DNA from: Klebsiella aerogenes
GTDB lineage: Bacteria > Pseudomonadota > Gammaproteobacteria > Enterobacterales > Enterobacteriaceae
DNA length: 64,000 nt
NCBI GenBank assembly: GCA_029027985.1
Contig: CP119076.1
Location: 1,364,001 to 1,428,000, forward strand
Direction of reading: 5' to 3'
The notes beneath the pieces are model-generated. The model did not search any database. It saw nothing but the letters and a program-made list of their open reading frames with translations, and had not been told where the DNA came from. Positions 31,115-41,006 of the stretch are shown here, one piece after another; positions within the stretch are counted from its first letter, which is position 1; each line of letters begins with the position of its first letter. The position numbers and the translations under genes are program-made.

Positions 31115-33610
31115 ATGTTAACGATTCAATTTCTCTGCCCGCTGCCGAATGGCCTGCACGCTCGCCCCGCATGGGAGCTGAAAGAACAGTGCAGTCAGTG
31201 GCAAAGCGATGTGACTTTTATCAACCATCGTCAGAATGCGCAGGCTGATGCGAAAAGCTCGTTAGCGCTGATTGGCACCGGCACGCTGTTCAATGATAGT
31301 TGCAGTCTGAACATTACCGGTGGCGATGCCGAACAGGCCAGGCGCGCGCTGGAGGAGTACATCCACAACCGCTTTATTGACAGTGATAGCATTCAGCCGA
31401 CGGCAGCGGAGCTGGCGGCACACCCGCTGCCGCGCTCGCTGATTCGTCTTAATCCGGACCTGCTGTACGGCAACGTGCTGGCCGCAGGGGTGGGCGCGGG
31501 AGTGCTGACGTTGTGCAAAAGCGACAGTCTGGATATTTATCGGGCCATTCCCGCCAGCGCCGAAGACACGACGCGGCTGGAACACAGTCTTGCGACGCTT
31601 GCCGAGCGCCTGAATCTCCAGCTTCGTGAGCGCGGGGGGGAAAGCAAAACCATTCTTAGCGCCCATTTATCGCTCATCCAGGACGATGAATTTGCCGGAA
31701 ACATCCGCCGTCTGATGGCGGGGCAGCAGAAGGGGCTTGGCGATGCCATCATCACCAATATGGAACAGGTCTGCGACAAGCTGCTGGCCTCCGCCAGCGA
31801 TTACCTGCGTGAGCGGGTGAGTGATATTCGCGATATCAGCGAACAGCTGCTGTATATCACCTGGCCCGACCGCAGCCCGCGTAACGCGCTGGTGCTGGAT
31901 AAACCGACGATTCTGGTGGCGGAAGACCTGACGCCTAGCCAGTTTTTAAGCCTTGATTTACAACATCTTTCCGGCATGATTCTGGAAAAAACCGGGCGTA
32001 CCTCCCACACCCTAATTCTGGCTCGCGCCTCCGCTATTCCGGTGCTCAGCGGGCTACCTCTGGCGGCGATTGCGGGCTACGCCGGCCTACCGGCGGTGTT
32101 GGACGCGCAGTGCGGCGTGCTGGCGGTGAATCCCAATGCCGCAGTAAGCGGCTACTACGCGATAGCGCAACGCCTGGCGGAGAAGCGCCAGCAGCAGCAG
32201 GCGCGGGATGCCGCGCAGATAGCGCTTACCAAAGATAACCAACGCATCGACGTTGCCGCTAATATCGGCACCGCGCTGGAAGCACCCGGAGCCTTCGCCA
32301 ATGGGGCCGAAGGGGTTGGATTGTTCCGCACTGAAATGCTGTTTATGGACCGGGACAGCGCTCCTGACGAGCAGGAGCAGTTTGAAGCCTACCAGCAGGT
32401 GCTGCTGGCGGCTGAAGGCAAGCCGGTTATTTTCCGCACCATGGACATTGGCGGGGATAAAAATATTCCCTATCTCAATATTCCGCAGGAAGAAAACCCG
32501 TTCCTTGGCTATCGAGCGGTGCGAATCTATCCCGAATTTGCCGGGCTATTTCGCAGCCAGCTGCGCGCTATTCTGCGTGCGGCAGCCTTCGGCAATGCGC
32601 GGCTGATGATTCCGATGGTACACAGCCTTGATCAGATTCTGTGGGTCAAAAGCGAGCTGCAGAAAGCCGCCGCGGCGCTCAAGCAGGAAGGGCTGCGGCA
32701 TGCTGAAAATATTTCATTGGGCATTATGGTTGAGGTGCCTTCGGTCTGTTACATCATTGACCATTTCTGCGATGAGGTGGATTTCTTCAGTATCGGTTCC
32801 AACGATATGACGCAGTACCTCTACGCGGTCGACCGCAATAACCCACGGGTATCTCCGCTGTATAACCCGATTACGCCATCGTTCCTGCGCATGTTGCAGC
32901 AGATTATTCGCGTGGCGCACGATCGCGGGAAATGGGTGGGCATTTGCGGTGAACTGGGTGGAGAAAGCCGCTATCTACCGCTACTGTTGGGGCTCGGCCT
33001 TGATGAACTGAGCATGAGTAGCCCGCGGATCCCGGCGGTAAAAAGCCAGATTCGCCAACTGGATGCCAGCACCTGCCGCGAACTGGCGCTTAAGGCGTGC
33101 GAATGCCGGAGCGCACAGGAGATTGAAACGCTGCTGAACGCGTTTGCGCCGGAAAAAGACGTACGTCCGCTGCTGGCGCGAGAGAATATCTTTGTCGGCG
33201 AGTCGTTTGCCAACAAAGAGCAGGCGATTCAGTTCCTCTGCGGCAACCTCGGCGTGAATGGGCGTACAGAGCATCCGTTCGAGCTGGAGGAAGATGTCTG
33301 GCAGCGTGAAGAGATTGTCACCACCGGCGTAGGGTTTGGCGTGGCCATACCGCACACCAAATCGCAGTGGATACGTCATTCCAGTATCAGCATTGCACGT
33401 TTATCGCAGCCGATAGACTGGCAGTCTGAAATGGGCGAGGTGGAGCTGGTGATTATGCTGACGCTGGGTGCCGACGAAGGCATGAACCATGTGAAGGTTT
33501 TCTCACAGCTGGCGCGGAAACTGGTGAATAAGCAGTTCCGCCAGTCGCTGTTTGCGGCAGAAGATGCTAACGGTATTTTGACGCTGCTGGAGTCGGAACT
33601 GGTGTTCTGA
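31115..33610 (+). CDS. fryA: Multiphosphoryl transfer protein FryA (HPr-EI-IIA)
   Basis: An 831-residue fusion of three PTS functions. The N-terminal HPr-like domain carries H15 (NGLHARPAW). An enzyme I domain follows, with the active histidine in GRTSHTLILARAS and the PEP-binding region GVGLFRTEMLFMDRD. The C-terminal fructose-type IIA domain has its histidine in GVAIPHTKSQW. The protein can carry phosphate from PEP to FryB without the general EI/HPr. The ATG at 31115 follows AGGAG. It is the last gene of the fry operon, and a BIME element follows. Confidence 0.95.
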   Translation: MLTIQFLCPLPNGLHARPAWELKEQCSQWQSDVTFINHRQNAQADAKSSLALIGTGTLFNDSCSLNITGGDAEQARRALEEYIHNRFIDSDSIQPTAAELAAHPLPRSLIRLNPDLLYGNVLAAGVGAGVLTLCKSDSLDIYRAIPASAEDTTRLEHSLATLAERLNLQLRERGGESKTILSAHLSLIQDDEFAGNIRRLMAGQQKGLGDAIITNMEQVCDKLLASASDYLRERVSDIRDISEQLLYITWPDRSPRNALVLDKPTILVAEDLTPSQFLSLDLQHLSGMILEKTGRTSHTLILARASAIPVLSGLPLAAIAGYAGLPAVLDAQCGVLAVNPNAAVSGYYAIAQRLAEKRQQQQARDAAQIALTKDNQRIDVAANIGTALEAPGAFANGAEGVGLFRTEMLFMDRDSAPDEQEQFEAYQQVLLAAEGKPVIFRTMDIGGDKNIPYLNIPQEENPFLGYRAVRIYPEFAGLFRSQLRAILRAAAFGNARLMIPMVHSLDQILWVKSELQKAAAALKQEGLRHAENISLGIMVEVPSVCYIIDHFCDEVDFFSIGSNDMTQYLYAVDRNNPRVSPLYNPITPSFLRMLQQIIRVAHDRGKWVGICGELGGESRYLPLLLGLGLDELSMSSPRIPAVKSQIRQLDASTCRELALKACECRSAQEIETLLNAFAPEKDVRPLLARENIFVGESFANKEQAIQFLCGNLGVNGRTEHPFELEEDVWQREEIVTTGVGFGVAIPHTKSQWIRHSSISIARLSQPIDWQSEMGEVELVIMLTLGADEGMNHVKVFSQLARKLVNKQFRQSLFAAEDANGILTLLESELVF

Positions 33611-33630
33611 GGTGAACGCATAACCCTGTA

Positions 33631-33703
33631 GGCCGGATAAGCGCAGCGCCATCCGGCAATCATGGAGCATAATGCCGGATGGCGGCGTAACCGCCTTAGC
33701 CGA
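33631..33703. repeat. BIME: two REP units in opposite orientation
   Basis: GGCCGGATAAGCGCAGCGCC (33631 on) and the inverted TGCCGGATGGCGGCGTAACC (33673 on) form the E. coli-type paired arrangement after fryA. It may stabilise the 3' end of the fry message. Confidence 0.85.
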
Positions 33704-33785
33704 CCACGGTTTATCGGTGAACTCAGTATTAGTTACCGTATTTTGATGACCGCCTCACGCTTTCCCTTATTACGCTGTATCAGGT

Positions 33786-34643
33786 CTATGCCTTAAATCG
33801 TGCGCCGTATTCTCCCGGCGTGAGTCCAAACTCGCGATGGAAAAGTCGACAAAAATAGTCGCTATCCTGATAGCCGCAGCGCTGTGCCACTTCCGCAATC
33901 GACAGATGGTATTTTTGCAGAATCATCCTTGCTTTCGCCATGCGCACCCAGCGCACGTATTCGACAAAGCTCATGGTGCCGTGTTGGGTAAACAGCTTTG
34001 AGAGATGGTTGGGCGTGATATTAAAAAACTGTGCCACGCTGTCGCGGGTGAGCGGCTGCGCATAGTTGTCCTGGACCCAGTTGCACATGCTCTGGTAGAG
34101 AAATTCTGAACGCGGGCGTTGCGCTTCCGGGCGGATATTAACGACGCTCCGGCACAGGTGCAGCAGGCTGAGCATCAGCGGTTGAATAACATCCTGCATC
34201 TGCGGCGAGCGGCTCAGATGGGTAAGGGCGGTGAGGATGGCTTCGCCTTCGCCGCGCTGTAGATGCGGAAGTTCGATACGACGAACCGGGCGGAGCAGGG
34301 AGGCGGTGCGGTTATCGTAGAACGAAAGCCCCAGCCAGGCCGGAGCAAAAACCAGGCTTAACAACATCACCGGTTTATCGCTCACTGGCAGATTGGCGGC
34401 GCGAGCGGGAATAAACAGCATTTCGCCCTCGGTCAGGCGATGCTGATCTTTATGCAGTTGATTACCGTACTCGCCGCGTAACACTACGTCGAGGCGCGGG
34501 AGGTCGAGGCACAGACTGCCGTTCGGCAGGCTGGTGGGATGGGGGGCAAACCAGACGCGGCCTAGCCGCTGTGAATTGAGCACCAGGCCGCTGAACAGAT
34601 CGGCAAAAAACTGTTGGTCTGCTGGTAGTTCCGATGCTTTCAT
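33786..34643 (-). CDS. ypdC: AraC-family transcriptional regulator YpdC
   Basis: A 285-residue regulator with an N-terminal cupin-like sensor region and a C-terminal double helix-turn-helix of AraC type (about 185-285; FNITPNHLSKLFTQHGTMSF and IAEVAQRCGYQDSDYFCRLF, then PGEY). It equals E. coli YpdC in length. It lies 13 bases after ypdB on the same strand and may be co-transcribed with ypdAB. Its target is not established; the convergent fry operon is a possibility. Confidence 0.92.
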   Translation of the reverse strand: MKASELPADQQFFADLFSGLVLNSQRLGRVWFAPHPTSLPNGSLCLDLPRLDVVLRGEYGNQLHKDQHRLTEGEMLFIPARAANLPVSDKPVMLLSLVFAPAWLGLSFYDNRTASLLRPVRRIELPHLQRGEGEAILTALTHLSRSPQMQDVIQPLMLSLLHLCRSVVNIRPEAQRPRSEFLYQSMCNWVQDNYAQPLTRDSVAQFFNITPNHLSKLFTQHGTMSFVEYVRWVRMAKARMILQKYHLSIAEVAQRCGYQDSDYFCRLFHREFGLTPGEYGARFKA

Positions 34644-34656
34644 TCCCCATCCTGCG

Positions 34657-35397
34657 CTATAAATGCATTATCTGCCTGAATTCTTTCACCTTACTGCGGC
34701 TTACCGGCACCTGAAACTCCAGGTCGCGCAGGCGCAGAATATAGGTGTTATTAAACCACGGTTCTATCTCGCGTATTTTATTCAGGTTCACACAGAAGGA
34801 ACGATGGCAGCGGAAGAAGTGCGCGGTCGGCAGTTTGCTGCAAAACTCGGTGATGTTCATCGGCATCACGTATGACTCGCGCCGGGTATAGACGAAGGTC
34901 ATCTTCTCGTGCGCTTCAGCGTAGTAGATATCGTTAACCGGAGTGACGATGATGCGCTCGTCTTTAATCAGGTTAACGGTGTCATTTTCACGCGGTGCGC
35001 TGCTGACAACGTTAACATTGCCAGACTGCTGCTGTTGCTGCCAGGCACTGGCCAGTTTTTGCAGCATATTGATAATCCGCGATTCCTGGTAAGGCTTGAG
35101 GATGTAATCAAACGCTTCCAGTTCAAAGGCTTCCACCGCATGCTCTTTCCACGCGGTGATAAAAACGATAAACGGTTTATGCGCAAACTGACTAATATTT
35201 TGCGCCAGCAGTACGCCATCCAGCGACGGAATATTGATGTCGAGAAATATGGCATCGACCTTGTTGTGTTGAAGGAATTTCAGCACATCGAGACCATCGT
35301 CGAAGGTACCGACGATTTCCATCTGGCTGTGGGTGTTAATCAACCAACTGAGTTCCTGCTGTGCCGGGAACTCATCCTCAACAATGATGACTTTCAT
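34657..35397 (-). CDS. ypdB: Response regulator YpdB (LytTR family)
   Basis: A 246-residue two-component response regulator. The receiver domain has the phospho-acceptor D53 (FLDINIPSLDG) and acidic pocket VEDE. The DNA-binding domain is LytTR (IYYAEAHEKMTFVYTRRESY; FFRCHRSFCVNL). In E. coli it is activated by YpdA in response to extracellular pyruvate and induces yhjX. The start at 35397 follows GGAG by five bases; the frame extends slightly upstream. It lies 11 bases after ypdA. Confidence 0.95.
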   Translation of the reverse strand: MKVIIVEDEFPAQQELSWLINTHSQMEIVGTFDDGLDVLKFLQHNKVDAIFLDINIPSLDGVLLAQNISQFAHKPFIVFITAWKEHAVEAFELEAFDYILKPYQESRIINMLQKLASAWQQQQQSGNVNVVSSAPRENDTVNLIKDERIIVTPVNDIYYAEAHEKMTFVYTRRESYVMPMNITEFCSKLPTAHFFRCHRSFCVNLNKIREIEPWFNNTYILRLRDLEFQVPVSRSKVKEFRQIMHL

Positions 35398-35408
35398 CTT
35401 TTCTCCGC

Positions 35409-37106
35409 TCATGGCAACAGAGACACCGGTTCAGTCGCCGGGGCGTGCAGGTTGGGAACGTAGAAAGCAATCTCGGTTCCTGGCGTTAAACGGCGGATAT
35501 GCAGCCCTTCGCCATACAGCAATTTTACCCGGTGATGGACGTTGAGTAGGCCAATTTTATTACCTGGCATCTCGTCGGCCTCGACGCGGGCGACGACTGC
35601 CGGGTCAATGCCGTTACCGGTATCGCGCACGCTGATGCGTACCCGATTTCCGCATTCGTTGATGGCAATGGTCACCACGCCTTTACCCCGACAGGGCTGA
35701 ATACCGTGGACGATGGCGTTTTCTACCAGCGGCTGAATCAGCAGACTGGGGATGACGCAGCTAACGTCCTCGTCAATATCATAAATGACCGTCAGCTTGT
35801 CGCCGAAGCGTGCCTGCTCGATCGCAATATAATCCTTAATTTGGTACAGCTCTCGCTTGATGTCTATCTGCTCATCATCTTTTAACTCGATGTTGTAACG
35901 CAGATAGCGCGACAAATTGAAAATTAGCTGGCGCGCGGTGTCCGGATTCATGCGAATAGATGAGGAGATGGCGTTAAGGGCATTAAACAGGAAATGAGGA
36001 TTAATTTTACTCTGTAGCGCGCGTAGTTCAGCCTTATTCGCCATTTCACGCAACTGCTCGGCGCGTGAGACTTCTAACTGGGTGGAGATAATCTGCGACA
36101 AGCCGATCGCCATCTCCTGCAATGAGGAAGTTATTCGATGCGCGTGGCAGTAGTAAATTTTTAGCGTGCCAGTCACCACGCCTTTCTCGCGCAGCGGGAT
36201 CACCAGCATTGAGTGGATTTCCGGCGTCCTGTAGGCCTCATCGTTATTTTTAATGATGATGGTATCGCTTTCAATCGCCTGACGGGTGGTTGGGCTGATG
36301 TCATTATTGCGGTTGTGATAATTATTTTCACCGTAACCAACATAGGCCAGCACGCGGTCAGTTGTGGTAATCGCTACCGCGTCGGCATTGATATCGCGGC
36401 GAATAATATCGCACACCTGGCGTAGCGACTCGCTATTGACGTGGCGGAACAGCGGCAGCGTTTTGTTGGCGATATCCAGTGCCAGCTTCGCCTGGCGTGC
36501 TGCGCTGGCCTCTTTCTCCCCTTCAACGCTCTGTACCAGCAGGACAATAAACCCGATACAAATGCTACCGAGGATCATTGGAATGCCGATTTTAGAGACG
36601 ATATCTACCCCCAGCGCCAGCGTCGGTGCCCACAACACCACGAGGATCATCGTCAGGGTTTCGCACAGCATGCCCGCCAGAATACCAACCTTCCAGCGCT
36701 GCGCTTTGGGGATTTTGCGGTTAATCAGCCCGGAAAGCAGCCCGGCGACGATACTGGTGATAAAACAAGGGATGGCGGTAACACCATCGATATCAATGAG
36801 GTAGCGATGCACGCCGGCAATCGCCCCGACGATTGCCCCGACCCACGGTCCGAACAGAATCCCACCGGACATCACCGCGATAATACGTACGTTGACCAGC
36901 GAGCCTTCTACCGGAACGCCGGACCAGGTGCTGAATAGCGCAAACATGGAAAAGATAGCGGTAACGGCCAGCAGCTCGCGGGGGGTATGCGCGGATTTAT
37001 GCAGCAGCTCGCGAAACAGGCGCAAGCGGATGAGGAAAAAAAGGCAAATGAGCATTAATGCCGCGCGGTCAAAAACCGCCAGCAGCATAGTAAAGATATC
37101 GTGCAT
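35409..37106 (-). CDS. ypdA: Pyruvate-sensing histidine kinase YpdA (LytS family)
   Basis: A 565-residue LytS-type sensor kinase. Six membrane helices (5TM-5TMR_LYT type, about 1-190) are followed by a GAF domain (about 215-345), a His_kinase domain with the phospho-acceptor in [13 protein letters not shown], and a C-terminal ATPase domain ([21 protein letters not shown]). The length with MHDIF at 37106 equals E. coli YpdA exactly. No clear ribosome binding site precedes it, and the frame remains open for 79 more codons upstream. It pairs with ypdB. Confidence 0.93.
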   Translation of the reverse strand: MHDIFTMLLAVFDRAALMLICLFFLIRLRLFRELLHKSAHTPRELLAVTAIFSMFALFSTWSGVPVEGSLVNVRIIAVMSGGILFGPWVGAIVGAIAGVHRYLIDIDGVTAIPCFITSIVAGLLSGLINRKIPKAQRWKVGILAGMLCETLTMILVVLWAPTLALGVDIVSKIGIPMILGSICIGFIVLLVQSVEGEKEASAARQAKLALDIANKTLPLFRHVNSESLRQVCDIIRRDINADAVAITTTDRVLAYVGYGENNYHNRNNDISPTTRQAIESDTIIIKNNDEAYRTPEIHSMLVIPLREKGVVTGTLKIYYCHAHRITSSLQEMAIGLSQIISTQLEVSRAEQLREMANKAELRALQSKINPHFLFNALNAISSSIRMNPDTARQLIFNLSRYLRYNIELKDDEQIDIKRELYQIKDYIAIEQARFGDKLTVIYDIDEDVSCVIPSLLIQPLVENAIVHGIQPCRGKGVVTIAINECGNRVRISVRDTGNGIDPAVVARVEADEMPGNKIGLLNVHHRVKLLYGEGLHIRRLTPGTEIAFYVPNLHAPATEPVSLLP

Positions 37107-37487
37107 GGGTGCGCCGTGTGATTCGCGGGAAAGCAATATGATAAAAAACCTCGCGCCAGAAGGCCAGCCGTAGAAAAGAATGAGGAACAGACATATAAAT
37201 AAAAGGGGATAAATGACAAACTCCCGGTATGAGTGAAGACTGGGGTATTGATGATGAAATTGAGTATAATAAAAGATATCAATATGTTGCTTGATTTGTG
37301 CTCTGCAATGCGGCCAGGGAAATATGCTACCGCATTTTCGCACACGATAGCCCGTTTTTAGCGGCGGCGATTATTTTTTATCGATCCTCTCGACAGCGCG
37401 TTTTTTTTCAGGTTATTTTCTAAGCGTGCCACACAGGTGGCCGCGTCGCTCGGACGGTCCGGGCGCTAACGTTAATCTGAGGAATCT
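37107..37487. other. ypdA-alaC divergent intergenic region
   Basis: A 381-base region. On the ypdA side the reading frame stays open and would encode a hydrophobic segment ([19 protein letters not shown]). On the alaC side lies an AT-rich tract and a GC-rich leader. In E. coli the alaC promoter is activated by SgrR; I cannot point to that site here. Confidence 0.5.
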
Positions 37488-38726
37488 ATGGCTGAATTCA
37501 GTCCTGAACGCCGTTTTACGCGTATCGATCGTCTCCCTCCGTATGTTTTTAACATCACCGCCGAACTGAAAATGGCTGCGCGTCGGCGCGGCGAAGATAT
37601 TATCGATTTCAGTATGGGCAACCCGGATGGCGCGACGCCGCCGCATATCGTCGAAAAACTCTGTACGGTTGCCCAGCGCCCGGATACCCACGGATACTCA
37701 ACTTCCCGTGGTATTCCTCGTCTGCGCCGCGCGATTTCGCGCTGGTATCAGGAACGCTATGGCGTTGATATCGACCCGGAATCGGAAGCGATTGTCACCA
37801 TCGGTTCGAAAGAGGGGCTGGCACATCTGATGCTGGCGACGCTCGATCATGGCGACACGGTACTGGTGCCCAATCCCAGCTATCCGATTCATATTTACGG
37901 CGCGGTTATCGCCGGGGCGCAGGTACGTTCCGTCCCGCTGGTGGAAGGTGTTGATTTCTTTAATGAACTGGAACGCGCGATCCGCGAAAGCTATCCGAAA
38001 CCGAAAATGATGATTTTGGGTTTCCCTTCAAACCCAACCGCCCAGTGCGTTGAGCTGGATTTCTTCGAGAAAGTGGTGGCGCTGGCGAAGCGCTACGATG
38101 TGCTGGTGGTGCATGATTTGGCTTATGCCGACATCGTCTATGATGGCTGGAAGGCGCCGTCGATTATGCAGGTGCCCGGTGCGCGCGACGTAGCCGTTGA
38201 ATTCTTTACCCTCTCGAAAAGCTATAATATGGCCGGCTGGCGGATTGGTTTTATGGTCGGTAATAAAACGCTGGTTAACGCGCTGGCGCGCATCAAAAGT
38301 TACCACGACTATGGTACCTTCACGCCGCTGCAGGTAGCTGCTATCGCCGCGCTGGAAGGCGATCAGCAATGCGTGCGCGATATCGCGGAGCAGTATAAGC
38401 GCCGTCGTGACGTGCTGGTGAAGGGGCTGCACGAAGCGGGTTGGATGGTCGAATGTCCGAAAGCCTCAATGTACGTGTGGGCCAAAATTCCTGAGCAGTA
38501 TGCGGCGATGGGCTCGCTGGAGTTCGCCAAAAAACTACTGCAGGACGCGAAGGTGTGCGTTTCGCCGGGAATTGGCTTTGGCGACTATGGCGATACTCAC
38601 GTACGTTTTGCCTTAATCGAAAACCGCGACCGGATCCGTCAGGCTATCCGCGGTATTAAATCGATGTTCCGCGCCGATGGGTTACTACCGGCGGCCAGTA
38701 AATCGTCGGCTGAAAACCACGAATAA
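37488..38726 (+). CDS. alaC: Glutamate-pyruvate aminotransferase AlaC
   Basis: A 412-residue PLP-dependent class I aminotransferase, the main alanine-forming enzyme AlaC (YfdZ) in E. coli. The PLP-binding lysine lies in [16 protein letters not shown]; other signatures are [21 protein letters not shown] and [11 protein letters not shown]. Length and sequence match the family. It is convergent with ypdK, with a strong hairpin terminator between them. Placement next to the pyruvate-sensing ypdAB pair fits pyruvate metabolism, though they are separately transcribed. Confidence 0.96.
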   Translation: MAEFSPERRFTRIDRLPPYVFNITAELKMAARRRGEDIIDFSMGNPDGATPPHIVEKLCTVAQRPDTHGYSTSRGIPRLRRAISRWYQERYGVDIDPESEAIVTIGSKEGLAHLMLATLDHGDTVLVPNPSYPIHIYGAVIAGAQVRSVPLVEGVDFFNELERAIRESYPKPKMMILGFPSNPTAQCVELDFFEKVVALAKRYDVLVVHDLAYADIVYDGWKAPSIMQVPGARDVAVEFFTLSKSYNMAGWRIGFMVGNKTLVNALARIKSYHDYGTFTPLQVAAIAALEGDQQCVRDIAEQYKRRRDVLVKGLHEAGWMVECPKASMYVWAKIPEQYAAMGSLEFAKKLLQDAKVCVSPGIGFGDYGDTHVRFALIENRDRIRQAIRGIKSMFRADGLLPAASKSSAENHE

Positions 38727-38757
38727 AAAAATGGGAGCCGATAGGCTCCCATTTTTT
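38726..38757. terminator. Terminator between alaC and ypdK
   Basis: AAAAAATGGGAGCC-GATA-GGCTCCCATTTTTT, a long perfect stem with A- and T-runs, able to act in both directions. Confidence 0.92.
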
Positions 38758-38770
38758 ATTGCGTAGCAGG

Positions 38771-38842
38771 TTAAATCATCAGGGCGAAGGTACCGGCCCA
38801 AACGATGACCATAAAAGAAATGCCCATCAAAAAGTATTTCAC
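38771..38842 (-). CDS. ypdK: Small membrane protein YpdK (23 residues)
   Basis: A 23-codon gene beginning with GTG, encoding KYFLMGISFMVIVWAGTFAL plus MI after the initiator. It matches E. coli YpdK, a verified small inner-membrane protein, at nearly every position. A single hydrophobic helix fills almost the whole protein. GGAG lies nine bases upstream of the GTG. Its place, convergent with alaC behind a shared terminator, is the same as in E. coli, although the lpxP gene that precedes it there is missing. Its function is unknown. Confidence 0.9.
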   Translation of the reverse strand: MKYFLMGISFMVIVWAGTFALMI

Positions 38843-39208
38843 GACTTGTCACTCCGCGTTTCAGCGAAACGCCTAAATGAATTTAACTTTTACCGTTGCT
38901 GGATTGTCGCAGGAAAAACCAGAACATTCTGGCGGCTGCGGCAGTCCGAAATTCTGTGCGCTAACTGCTCCAGATGGCGCTAATGTACGCTTAAAAAATG
39001 GAGGAAACAAGAAGCATTTTTTTATTAATTTTTAGTTACTTACGAGTGTCGTGAATAGGCGACACATTAATTTCATTCGGTATTAAATTTGATTACGGCG
39101 ACGGAGGTTTATACCGATACCCGGACAGTCTGTAGTTGTTTGATTTTGGGATTTTTTCTATTGGCGGGCAGGCGCAGAAATTGCTTTCTGCACCTGATTG
39201 CGGAGTGG
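38843..39208. other. Intergenic region without recognised gene
   Basis: A 366-base region, AT-rich in its middle. A small hairpin GCAGAAA-TTGC-TTTCTGC (39174-39191) lies just beyond the stop of the minus-strand transporter gene and could end that transcript. Nothing else is supported. Confidence 0.5.
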
Positions 39209-40405
39209 TTAATGGGCGGATGTCGACGGCGTACGCCACTGATGCGGGTAGCGTGCAGGAACAAAGCGCAAGGTAATCGCCATCAGAACAAAAACGCATA
39301 CGGCATGGAATTCCCAGTCCAACTGGTAGTTTCCGCTCAGGCTGCGTAACAACCCGGAAAGCCACGGCGATAGCCCGGCGATAATAAAGCCGATACCCTG
39401 CATAAAGGCTACCAGCCGACCGGCCACTGCGGGTTGCGGCGAATGATCCAGCGCCAGTACCAGGCACAGCGGAAAGGCGCCGCCCAGCCCGATACCACAG
39501 CTTATTGCCCACAGCAGAGACAGCTGTTGCGGCAGCCAGATGAAACCACAGAAACCGAGTAACTGCAGCGCCAGCGCGAACATCAGTAGTTTTCGCCGGT
39601 CTTCATGGCGAGCCAGCATTGGCAATACCAGAGCACCAGCGGTCTGGCCGACGGTCATCAACGCCAGTAACGTGCCGCTAAACTGGGCGCTGTAGCCGAG
39701 CTGCATATAGTAGGGCGGCAACCAGGCGATCAGACTGGCGTAACCGCCGTTAATCAGACCGAAGTAGAGTCCGAGCGTCCAGGCACGACGACGGCGAAAC
39801 ACTGATGGCGCGGCATGGGCCGTTGCGACGGCCGGCGCAGCGGGTAACGTTTTACTGAGCGGCAACCAGCCTATCAATGCCACTACGGCAGGTAGCGCCC
39901 ACCATGCCAGCGCGTGATGCCAGAGTGCGCTATGCTGAGCAAGCCAGGGAGTGATGGCGGCGCCAAGACCGCCTCCGCCCATCAGCGCAGCCGACCATAG
40001 TCCCATCACCTGCGGCGTGCGGCGATGAAACAGACGCTTAATCACGCTGGGAATAAGCGCCTGAATCACGCCGATGCCGATCCCGCCAAGCAGCGCGCTG
40101 CTAAGCAACAGCCCGCTTTGCGGCGCCAACTCGCGCAGTATCGCGCCAATACCTATCGTCAGCAGACTCAACGCGATGCTGAAGTTCTCGCTCATGTGGC
40201 GGTTAATCCAGCCTCCGGCGAGCGCCAGGACTCCCATTGCGATGACCGGAAGCGCGGTTAACAGAGAAACCAGGGTAAAACTCATGCCGGTCGCTTGTTG
40301 CAACTGCGGCAGCAGCGGGCCTATTGAGGTCAGCAACGGCCGCATATTGATACCAATTAGCACGAGCACTAAAAGCGTCAGCGCATTGCGTTGGGTCTGG
40401 TTCAT
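39209..40405 (-). CDS. CynX/NimT-family MFS transporter
   Basis: A 398-residue major facilitator with twelve hydrophobic segments. The N-terminal NMRPLLTSIGPLLPQLQ motif and GLWSAALMGGGGLGAAITPWL resemble E. coli CynX (cyanate transporter family) and NimT (YeaN, 2-nitroimidazole transport). The start overlaps the stop of the upstream deaminase gene (TAATG), so both are made from one message. No cyanase or carbonic anhydrase gene is present, so cyanate is unlikely as substrate. A nucleobase or related heterocycle would fit the neighbour; this is inference. Confidence 0.85.
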   Translation of the reverse strand: MNQTQRNALTLLVLVLIGINMRPLLTSIGPLLPQLQQATGMSFTLVSLLTALPVIAMGVLALAGGWINRHMSENFSIALSLLTIGIGAILRELAPQSGLLLSSALLGGIGIGVIQALIPSVIKRLFHRRTPQVMGLWSAALMGGGGLGAAITPWLAQHSALWHHALAWWALPAVVALIGWLPLSKTLPAAPAVATAHAAPSVFRRRRAWTLGLYFGLINGGYASLIAWLPPYYMQLGYSAQFSGTLLALMTVGQTAGALVLPMLARHEDRRKLLMFALALQLLGFCGFIWLPQQLSLLWAISCGIGLGGAFPLCLVLALDHSPQPAVAGRLVAFMQGIGFIIAGLSPWLSGLLRSLSGNYQLDWEFHAVCVFVLMAITLRFVPARYPHQWRTPSTSAH

Positions 40406-40860
40406 TACGCTTTCCCTGCCCAGCGTTGGTACAGGGCCAGGCCGTCAGGTTGTGGGCAATGGTGAATCGACAGCGACTGTTTATCCAGTGGCTGCTGCAA
40501 CTGCTGGTAGATAGCGGCGGTAGAGAGATTGAAGCGTTCGCCATCCTGATTGCTGTTAGCGAAATAGACTTCGCGCACGCCGGTTAAATACATCGCGCTC
40601 AGGCACATCGGGCAGGGTTGGCCGCTGGCGTATATCACGCATTCGCGCAATACCGCGTTGCCAAGGCGCAGAGAAACGTCGCGGATCGCGTTGAGTTCGG
40701 CATGCGCGGTAGGATCGCCGCTCTGGTGTAGCGTATTCACCGCTTCGGCAATCACGTCACCGTGGCGCACAATGACGGCGCCAAAGGGGCGTCCGCCATT
40801 TACAACGTTATTGGCGGCAAGCGTAATGGCGTGCTGAAGATGGTTATCATGGGCAGACAT
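40405..40860 (-). CDS. Zinc-dependent nucleoside/guanine deaminase-like protein
   Basis: A 151-residue cytidine/deoxycytidylate deaminase superfamily enzyme. The zinc site is HAELNAI (His and catalytic Glu) with PCPMC (two Cys). Sequence and the GGRPFGAVIV start resemble bacterial guanine deaminases and tRNA adenosine deaminase relatives; the separate tadA makes a tRNA role unlikely. The start at 40860 has GGAG six bases upstream. It is the first gene of a two-gene operon with the CynX-like transporter and is divergent from the CynR-like regulator. The true substrate is unresolved. Confidence 0.82.
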   Translation of the reverse strand: MSAHDNHLQHAITLAANNVVNGGRPFGAVIVRHGDVIAEAVNTLHQSGDPTAHAELNAIRDVSLRLGNAVLRECVIYASGQPCPMCLSAMYLTGVREVYFANSNQDGERFNLSTAAIYQQLQQPLDKQSLSIHHCPQPDGLALYQRWAGKA

Positions 40861-41006
40861 TATCGGCTCCTGTAGGGATAGAGTAAAAGGGCTCAATCGG
40901 CGGGAGACTGCGGGATTGAATATTGATACAGGGTACTGAGCTTATTCCATAACTTAAAAGACTTATTTATGATTGAGTCAATTGGATTTACTTATAGGTT
41001 ATTACC

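Noticed and set aside
36364-36938. Overlapping open frames antisense to ypdA
   Set aside because: They are shadows of the highly conserved ypdA coding strand.
39089-39349. An open frame overlapping the 3' end of the CynX-like gene
   Set aside because: It runs antisense into a clear MFS gene and has no family.
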